Part shown: positions 59,638 through 64,000 of the stretch, in pieces
Layout: every line of letters starts with the position of its first letter
Position numbering within the stretch: position 1 is the stretch's first letter
NCBI GenBank assembly: GCA_902760315.1
Contig: CACWFV010000008.1
Coordinates: forward strand, 78,212-142,211
DNA length: 64,000 nucleotides
Source: an uncultured Bacteroidales bacterium
GTDB taxonomy: Bacteria; Bacteroidota; Bacteroidia; Bacteroidales; Bacteroidaceae
Direction of reading: 5' to 3'
Position numbers and translations under genes: made by a program
The notes under the pieces: model-generated
What the model was told of the DNA's origin: nothing
The model's input: the letters and a program-made list of their open reading frames with translations, nothing else
Database searches by the model: none

Positions 59638-60867
59638 ATGAAAACAACTGAGTTACAGAGCATCAAACAGCGCTACAACATCGTGGGCAACTGCGATGCG
59701 CTGAACAGAGCACTCGACGTCGCACTACAGGTGGCGCCGACTGACCTCAGTGTACTCATCGTCGGCGAAAGTGGCGTGGGCAAGGAGATCATACCACGCG
59801 TCATTCACGACAACTCGCCACGACGCCGCGAGAAGTACTTTGCCATCAACTGCGGTTCCATACCCGAAGGCACCATCGACTCAGAACTCTTCGGCCACGT
59901 CAAGGGTTCCTTTACGGGGGCCATCAACGACTCACCGGGCTACTTCGGTGTGGCCAACAAGGGTACGCTGTTTCTCGACGAGGTGGGCGAACTGCCCATA
60001 GCTACGCAAGCTCGTCTGCTGCGTGTACTGGAGAATGGCGAATACATTCCCGTTGGAGGCACGGAGATTCGAAAGACCGACGTGCGCATTGTGGCGGCCA
60101 CCAATGTCAACATCCGACAGGCCATCAGCGAGGGACGCTTCCGCGAGGACCTCTACTACCGTCTGAACCAGGTGCCCATACAGATGCCGCCACTGCGTGA
60201 GCGCGGCGAGGATATCGTGCTGCTGTTCCGTCTGTTTGCCATGCAGATGGCCGAGAAGTACCACATGGACAAGGTGGTACTGACGGACGAGGCCAAGCAG
60301 TTGCTCATGCGCTACAAGTGGCCTGGCAACGTGCGCCAGCTGAAGAACATCACTGAACAGATATCCATCCTCAGCCCTGAGCGCCAGATAACGCAGCAGA
60401 CGCTGGCTCGCTTCATTCCCCAGGACCAGGAGACCACCCAGCTGGCCACCATTCATAGCGAGGGGGAACACTCCTTCGAGAACGAGCGCGAGATTCTCTA
60501 TAAGATTCTCTTCGAACTGCGCAGCAACGTAAACGACATGCGGCGCGAAATGAGTACCTTGAAAAAGCAAATGGAAGATGTACAGGTCAGCAAACCCGCA
60601 CAGGCTCCGCTACCGACAACCCAACTGGCACCCATCGGTTCCAACATCTCGACTATCGACGCACGCATGCCGTCGCTCGAAGATGCCGAGGCGGAAGAAT
60701 ACGTAGAACCGGAGGTGGAAAGCCTCAACCTCAGCGACCTGGGCCGACAAATGCTGGAAAAAGCACTCGAACGCAACGGTGGCAACCGCAAAAAGGCAGC
60801 CCTGGAACTGGGCATCAGTGACCGAACACTCTATCGCAGACTGAAACAATATGGATTGGAAAAATAG
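59638..60867 (+). CDS. Sigma-54-dependent transcription activator
   Basis: 409 residues from ATG at 59,638; a TTG four codons upstream lies inside the promoter box. AAA+ domain with Walker A VLIVGESGVGKE, the sigma-54 contact loop GSFTGAIND (GAFTGA variant), Walker B GTLFLDEVGELP and the arginine-finger region FREDLYYRL; a coiled-coil linker (about 290-315); and a C-terminal Fis-type helix-turn-helix (NRKKAALELGISDRTLYRRL). There is no receiver or sensor domain, so activity must be set otherwise. Overlaps lptE by 17 bp. Target genes are unknown. Confidence 0.92.
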   Translation: MKTTELQSIKQRYNIVGNCDALNRALDVALQVAPTDLSVLIVGESGVGKEIIPRVIHDNSPRRREKYFAINCGSIPEGTIDSELFGHVKGSFTGAINDSPGYFGVANKGTLFLDEVGELPIATQARLLRVLENGEYIPVGGTEIRKTDVRIVAATNVNIRQAISEGRFREDLYYRLNQVPIQMPPLRERGEDIVLLFRLFAMQMAEKYHMDKVVLTDEAKQLLMRYKWPGNVRQLKNITEQISILSPERQITQQTLARFIPQDQETTQLATIHSEGEHSFENEREILYKILFELRSNVNDMRREMSTLKKQMEDVQVSKPAQAPLPTTQLAPIGSNISTIDARMPSLEDAEAEEYVEPEVESLNLSDLGRQMLEKALERNGGNRKKAALELGISDRTLYRRLKQYGLEK

Positions 60868-61369
60868 GACTCTGACCACCCTCTGCCTGGCAGCGACAGT
60901 GCTGCTGGCAGCGTGCTCCGTAAGCTACAAGTTCAACGGAGCCAGCATAGACTATTCCAAGACCAAGACCATCCAGATAGCGGAATTCCCCATCCGCTCC
61001 AGCTACGTCTGGGGACCCATGGCTCCCATGTTCAACAACGAGCTGAGAGACCAGTTCTCGGCACACACCCGACTAATACAGGTCAAGCGCAACGGCGACT
61101 TGAAAATAGAGGGCGAGATTACGCAATACCAGCAACGCAACAAGTCTGTCAGCGCCGAGGGCTACTCGTCGCTCACCGAACTGTCCATGACGGTCAACGT
61201 GCGTTTCACCAATAACGTCAAGCACTCAGAAGACTTCGAGCGCACCTTTACGGCTACGCAGAGCTACGAGACCACACATACGCTCAACGAGGTACAAGAG
61301 GAACTCGTCACCCAGATGTGCAAGGATCTCTGCGACCAGATATTCAACGCCACCGTTGCCAACTGGTAA
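60851..61369 (+). CDS. lptE: LptE-like LPS-assembly lipoprotein
   Basis: 172 residues. Lipobox VLLAAC at about 17-22. The body (SVSYKFNGASIDYSKTKTIQ, FNNELRDQFSAHTRLI, LKIEGEITQYQQ) fits the Bacteroidetes LptE family, the plug lipoprotein of LptD in the outer membrane. The order sigma-54 activator, lptE, hypothetical, secG is a common Bacteroidales neighbourhood in my experience. LptD is not in the window. Start overlaps the activator gene. Confidence 0.85.
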   Translation: MDWKNRTLTTLCLAATVLLAACSVSYKFNGASIDYSKTKTIQIAEFPIRSSYVWGPMAPMFNNELRDQFSAHTRLIQVKRNGDLKIEGEITQYQQRNKSVSAEGYSSLTELSMTVNVRFTNNVKHSEDFERTFTATQSYETTHTLNEVQEELVTQMCKDLCDQIFNATVANW

Positions 61370-61406
61370 AAAGAAAAAGGTATAAACATACTAAGGAGAC
61401 AAGGAA

Positions 61407-62162
61407 ATGGAACTGACAGCATTCATCAACCACCCGGAACGACTCGACCGCGACACGCTCTACGAGTTGCGCTCCATGCTGGCCCTGAATCCGTATTTCC
61501 AGACGGCGCGGCTACTCATGCTGCAAAATCTCTACTTGCTCCACGACTCGGCATTCGACGAGGAACTGCGCCGTGCTGCCCTTTACATCACCGACCGCAA
61601 AGTCATTTTCAACATGGTGGAGGCTGCCCACTACCAGCTTCGCAAGCAAGCTCCCCTGGCCGCCACTCAGACGCAGGCACAAGCAGGCTCAACCAGCCGT
61701 ACCATCGACCTCATTGACACCTTCCTCGACTCCATACCTGCCGACGAAGAACAGAAAGAAACGAAGCGCCGCCCGACACCAGCTGATGCCGCCATCGACT
61801 ACGTGGCCTACTTGCTGGAGTCAGAAACCGACGCCCCTGCCGACGAAAACACGCCGCAACTGAAAGGGCATGACCTCATCGACAACTTCCTGCAACAAGA
61901 GCAGGGACGCATCATGCTGAGTGAACTGCCACAAACCGACGAGGAAGACGCCGACCAAACTGCCGACAGCGACAACAATGACGAAGAATACTTCACCGAG
62001 ACCCTTGCACGCATCTATATCAAGCAGGGACGCTATCAGAAAGCACTCGACATCATCAGCCGGCTCAGCAACAAGTATCCGCAGAAGAACGCCTACTTTG
62101 CCGACCAAATCAGATTCTTAGAAAAATTAATAATAAACAGTAATAACAAAAAAAACAAGTAA
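61407..62162 (+). CDS. Conserved hypothetical protein with C-terminal TPR-like end
   Basis: 251 residues, no signal peptide. Helical N-terminus (LYELRSMLALNPYFQTARLLML) then an acidic, low-complexity middle and a C-terminal TPR-like repeat (ETLARIYIKQGRYQKALDIISRLSNKYPQKN). It is conserved between lptE and secG in Bacteroidales. Function unknown; the helical repeat suggests a protein-binding role. Confidence 0.8.
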   Translation: MELTAFINHPERLDRDTLYELRSMLALNPYFQTARLLMLQNLYLLHDSAFDEELRRAALYITDRKVIFNMVEAAHYQLRKQAPLAATQTQAQAGSTSRTIDLIDTFLDSIPADEEQKETKRRPTPADAAIDYVAYLLESETDAPADENTPQLKGHDLIDNFLQQEQGRIMLSELPQTDEEDADQTADSDNNDEEYFTETLARIYIKQGRYQKALDIISRLSNKYPQKNAYFADQIRFLEKLIINSNNKKNK

Positions 62163-62168
62163 ACAAAA

Positions 62169-62558
62169 ATGGGACTTTACACATTATTCGTAATTCTTAT
62201 TGTGATTGCAGCCGTGCTCATGATTGGCATCGTGCTCATCCAGGAGTCTAAGGGCGGTGGCTTGTCGTCAAGCTTCGCTGGTTACAACCAGGTTGCCGGT
62301 GTTCGCAAAACTACCGACTTCATCGAGAAGGCAACATGGACGCTGGCCGCCTGCATGGTGGTCATCAGCATCATCTGTGCATGGGTGGCTCCTACCGCCA
62401 GCACCGACTCTTCAGTCATGGAGGGCGTCGAGAACCCCGTCACCAACCCGAACAACCTGCCCGGCTTCGGCGCCAGCCAGACCAAGGACGCTGCAGCACC
62501 CGCTACCGAGGCTCCTGCAGCAGAGGCTCCCGCAGCACCTGCTAAGGCTGCCAAATAA
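62169..62558 (+). CDS. secG: Preprotein translocase subunit SecG
   Basis: 129 residues. Two membrane helices (LYTLFVILIVIAAVLMIGIVLI and WTLAACMVVISIICAWV) flank the conserved cytoplasmic loop QESKGGGLSSSFAG. The C-terminus carries an Ala/Pro/Glu-rich tail (about 100-129) common in Bacteroidetes. SecG helps SecYEA-driven protein export. It starts 6 bp after the hypothetical gene. Confidence 0.95.
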   Translation: MGLYTLFVILIVIAAVLMIGIVLIQESKGGGLSSSFAGYNQVAGVRKTTDFIEKATWTLAACMVVISIICAWVAPTASTDSSVMEGVENPVTNPNNLPGFGASQTKDAAAPATEAPAAEAPAAPAKAAK

Positions 62559-62623
62559 TTTCCGCATAGTCTCTCAAAGCGGAGGAACAACCTCTTCTGC
62601 TAACAGGCTCAACCGAAAAACAG

Positions 62624-62669
62624 ACTCATCCGACATTTCCAGTAAAAGGAATGCCGGATGAGTTTTTTT
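62624..62669 (+). terminator. Terminator after secG
   Basis: ACTCATCCG (62,624-62,632) pairs with CGGATGAGT (62,655-62,663), interior mismatches around ACATT/ATGC, followed by a T-run. Confidence 0.85.
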
Positions 62670-62869
62670 ATGGGCTGTGCTGAGCCGAGAGGCTCCATGC
62701 ACCGGCAGACAAACCGGTCAGGGTGGCAGACGTTGTTGTGGTGGCCATATTGAGCACAACCAGTATCTCGCAGTCCCCCTCTTTGCGGGTGAAGGAGACC
62801 TTCGAAGAGGACATCAAGAAGATTGCTACCTATTTAACAAAGCGACGACACCGTATTTTTTGTGTCACC

Positions 62870-62910
62870 GTCACGCCTAACAAGCTGTACTGCAAAGCGT
62901 TAGGCGTGAC
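62870..62910. terminator. Strong hairpin with T-rich 3' side
   Basis: GTCACGCCTAAC (62,870-62,881) and GTTAGGCGTGAC (62,899-62,910) are perfect 12-bp complements; ACTTGTTTTTC follows. A direct repeat GTCAC-C-GTCAC allows a shifted pairing. No gene ends just upstream, so the transcript it terminates is unknown. Confidence 0.55.
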
Positions 62911-63005
62911 ACTTGTTTTTCATTGTCCCGCAGACCCACTGAAACGACATGCGCGTAGCACACAGAGCTTGTCTATCATTACAAATCATATCCATTTCGT
63001 ATAAT

Positions 63006-63134
63006 CTAGAGCTATTCCAGAGCAAATCTAGAACTCTTCTATAGCAAATCCAGAGCTATTCTGGAGCAATTCAGAGCTATTCTGGAGCAATTCAGAGCTA
63101 TTCTGGAGCAATTCAGAGCTATTCCGGAGCAATT
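63006..63134. repeat. Six-unit 21-22-bp tandem array
   Basis: Units begin at 63,006, 63,028, 63,050 (22 bp each), 63,072, 63,093 and 63,114 (21 bp each), consensus CAGAGCTATTCTGGAGCAATT. A CCAGA/TCTGG pair can form in unit 3 and a CAGA/TCTG pair in units 4 and 5. Confidence 0.9.
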
Positions 63135-63287
63135 CATAACGAATCAAAATAAATAAAAACAAAAGTTAAAACAGAAGTATTTCAATTCTCATAACCAACA
63201 GCAAAACATCCATCAACTTCTGCATTATAAAAAATACAGTGTCACAGGAACACACTCAATATCAACACATTGCAAGACAGCCACACT

Positions 63288-63350
63288 CATCTCTGTATCA
63301 GCCTGCCCCATCTCCATATCAGCCATACCCATCACCATATCAGCCTGACT
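63288..63350. repeat. Three-unit 21-bp array (ATCAGCC type)
   Basis: Units at 63,288, 63,309 and 63,330, each 21 bp, with consensus CATCNCCATATCAGCCTGACC. Confidence 0.85.
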
Positions 63351-63360
63351 CACTTCGTGC

Positions 63361-63426
63361 GACGGCCGTCGCACATATTTTCGATGGCCGTCGCACATAT
63401 CTTCGACGGCCATCGCACCAAGCACA
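63361..63426. repeat. Three-unit 22-bp palindromic array
   Basis: Units at 63,361, 63,383 and 63,405. Each carries a CGACGGCCGTCG-type palindrome (CGATGGCCGTCG and CGACGGCCATCG in units 2 and 3). Confidence 0.85.
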
Positions 63427-63595
63427 TCAGCCTGAGATGGATGGTTGAAACAGCCTCCGCGTATACTCTCCAGCACCAATACAGCCACTAAGATTATCTT
63501 CGTTTTCGTACTTTACTCGCTCAACGTGCTCTTTGACTTACTTACACAAACGGATAAATATCTCCTGAATCCTTGGATATTCGGGGAAATAGTCG

Positions 63596-63603
63596 TATCT
63601 TTG
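63596..63603 (+). promoter_or_regulatory. -7 promoter element of the antitoxin-like gene
   Basis: TATCTTTG, 28 bases before the ATG at 63,632. Confidence 0.6.
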
Positions 63604-63631
63604 CAGCCGTAGAAACCAAACAGCGAGATTT

Positions 63632-63874
63632 ATGACAGCAACAATGTTAAGGTCGAGACTGGAAAGCAGGTGGAACAGTCTGAAGTATCTGGACGACGAC
63701 TCCAAGTTAGATCTCATAACGATGTTGACTCAGTCGTTAAAAGACTCTGGCAATCGGAAGAAAATCTCTGCCAGTGAGTTCTATGGCATCTGGGGATACG
63801 ACGGCATGAGCGACGATGAATTTATAGAAGCGCTCAGGGCTGAGCGTAAGTTCAGGCAGATGCCATCGACTTAG
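63632..63874 (+). CDS. Antitoxin-like protein, 3' end lost
   Basis: 80 residues. Helical start (LRSRLESRWNSLKYLDDDSKLDLITMLTQSL) then SASEFYGIWGYDGMSDDEFIEALRAERKF, which resembles the C-terminal toxin-binding part of antitoxins paired with PIN-domain toxins in Bacteroidetes. Its last residues MPST are out of place: the DNA from about 63,853 onward, in another frame, encodes the second half of a PIN toxin, so the ends of both genes were joined by a deletion. The antitoxin may still fold, but has no intact toxin partner here. Confidence 0.65.
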   Translation: MTATMLRSRLESRWNSLKYLDDDSKLDLITMLTQSLKDSGNRKKISASEFYGIWGYDGMSDDEFIEALRAERKFRQMPST

Positions 63875-64000
63875 CAGCAAAGGAGAAAATCAGACTCAGA
63901 CTTGCAGGTACGCCTTGCGAAGACAATTTCGACTTGCTGATAGGCTGTACATCTATTGCCTATGATTTTGTATGTGTGACGGACAACACTAAACATTTTG
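63853..64000 (+). pseudogene. PIN-domain (VapC-like) toxin remnant
   Basis: Frame from 63,853 reads QADAIDLAAKEKIRLRLAG then TPCEDNFDLLIGCTSIAYDF and VCVTDNTKHF, the C-terminal half of a VapC/PIN ribonuclease, with the acidic residues in EDNFD and TDN and the NTKHF end. There is no start and no N-terminal half with the first catalytic Asp. It overlaps the antitoxin-like ORF in another frame and runs off the window edge. Confidence 0.7.

Larger units (their letters stand above)
62559..63595. other. Gene-poor kilobase with repeat arrays
   Basis: No supported gene. It contains the secG terminator (62,624), a 12-bp perfect hairpin (62,870-62,910), the six-unit 21-22-bp array (63,006-63,134), the three-unit 21-bp array (63,288-63,350) and the 22-bp CGACGGCCGTCG array (63,361-63,426). 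An open frame at 62,723-63,004 has no recognised domain and is not called. Confidence 0.6.

Noticed and set aside
62723-63004. 93-codon ORF after secG
   Set aside because: It crosses a strong terminator hairpin, has no recognised domain and no promoter box before it.
63225-63488. Minus-strand ORF with MADMEM-type repeats
   Set aside because: Its repeats are translations of the 21-bp arrays; no start signal or domain supports it.

Overview
The window looks like chromosome from a Bacteroidales bacterium, most likely Prevotella or Segatella. The evidence is the recurring TAnnTTTG -7 promoter element, SusC-like and other TonB-linked outer membrane proteins, lipoproteins with Bacteroidales-type lipoboxes, a B-type L31, a LytS/LytTR pair and an HU-related protein. 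No rRNA, tRNA or CRISPR array was recognised. The assignment to genus is an inference.

Positions 1-33,600 are mostly core and metabolic genes. Reading left to right: an MFS fragment with panB; a HAD phosphatase; a secreted His/Gly/Ser-rich protein; a histidine phosphatase; udk; and a probable nucleic-acid scavenging locus at 4,078-12,908 (secreted exo/endonuclease-phosphatase, outer membrane receptor, two OB-fold lipoproteins, a NUC1 nuclease lipoprotein, with L31 in between). Then come glutathione peroxidase with thioredoxin reductase, a membrane-anchored AraC protein with a degenerate kinase domain, a sodium symporter, trpB2, a large beta-barrel protein, aroB, a DUF4890-like protein, a TolC-MacA-MacB efflux operon read straight into a LytS/LytTR two-component pair, cysE, msrA, a secreted thioredoxin-like protein, an AraC-regulator remnant and an HU-like protein.

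Positions 33,620-46,780 are an accessory island with lower and uneven GC. A kinase-like gene sits between direct repeats. After a structured leader comes a long operon: PLD-SNF2 helicase, DUF4391, DUF4238, type III methyltransferase Mod, type III restriction subunit Res, and three small proteins of which two are paralogous coiled coils. This is a type III restriction-modification system with extra modules, and it is the best candidate here for an incompletely described defence system. A diverged repeat lies at both ends of the island (34,256-34,355 and 46,707-46,775).

Positions 46,800-51,400 carry what looks like a replication module of a mobile element: an S24/LexA-like regulator with a palindromic operator on its promoter, a DUF3127-like OB protein, a small protein, a VirE-N/PrimPol-like primase and a DUF3987 helicase. 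No integrase is visible. A frameshifted lipoprotein follows.

Positions 52,190-64,000 return to core genes: AmpG-like permease with a 1,226-residue glycosyltransferase/DUF4922/SpoIID fusion, rlmN, pdxA, a sigma-54 activator, lptE, a conserved hypothetical gene and secG. A gene-poor kilobase with four short tandem-repeat arrays follows, and then a collapsed VapBC-like toxin-antitoxin pair at the window edge. Helically phased repeats (11, 21 or 22 bp) recur in several unrelated intergenic regions.
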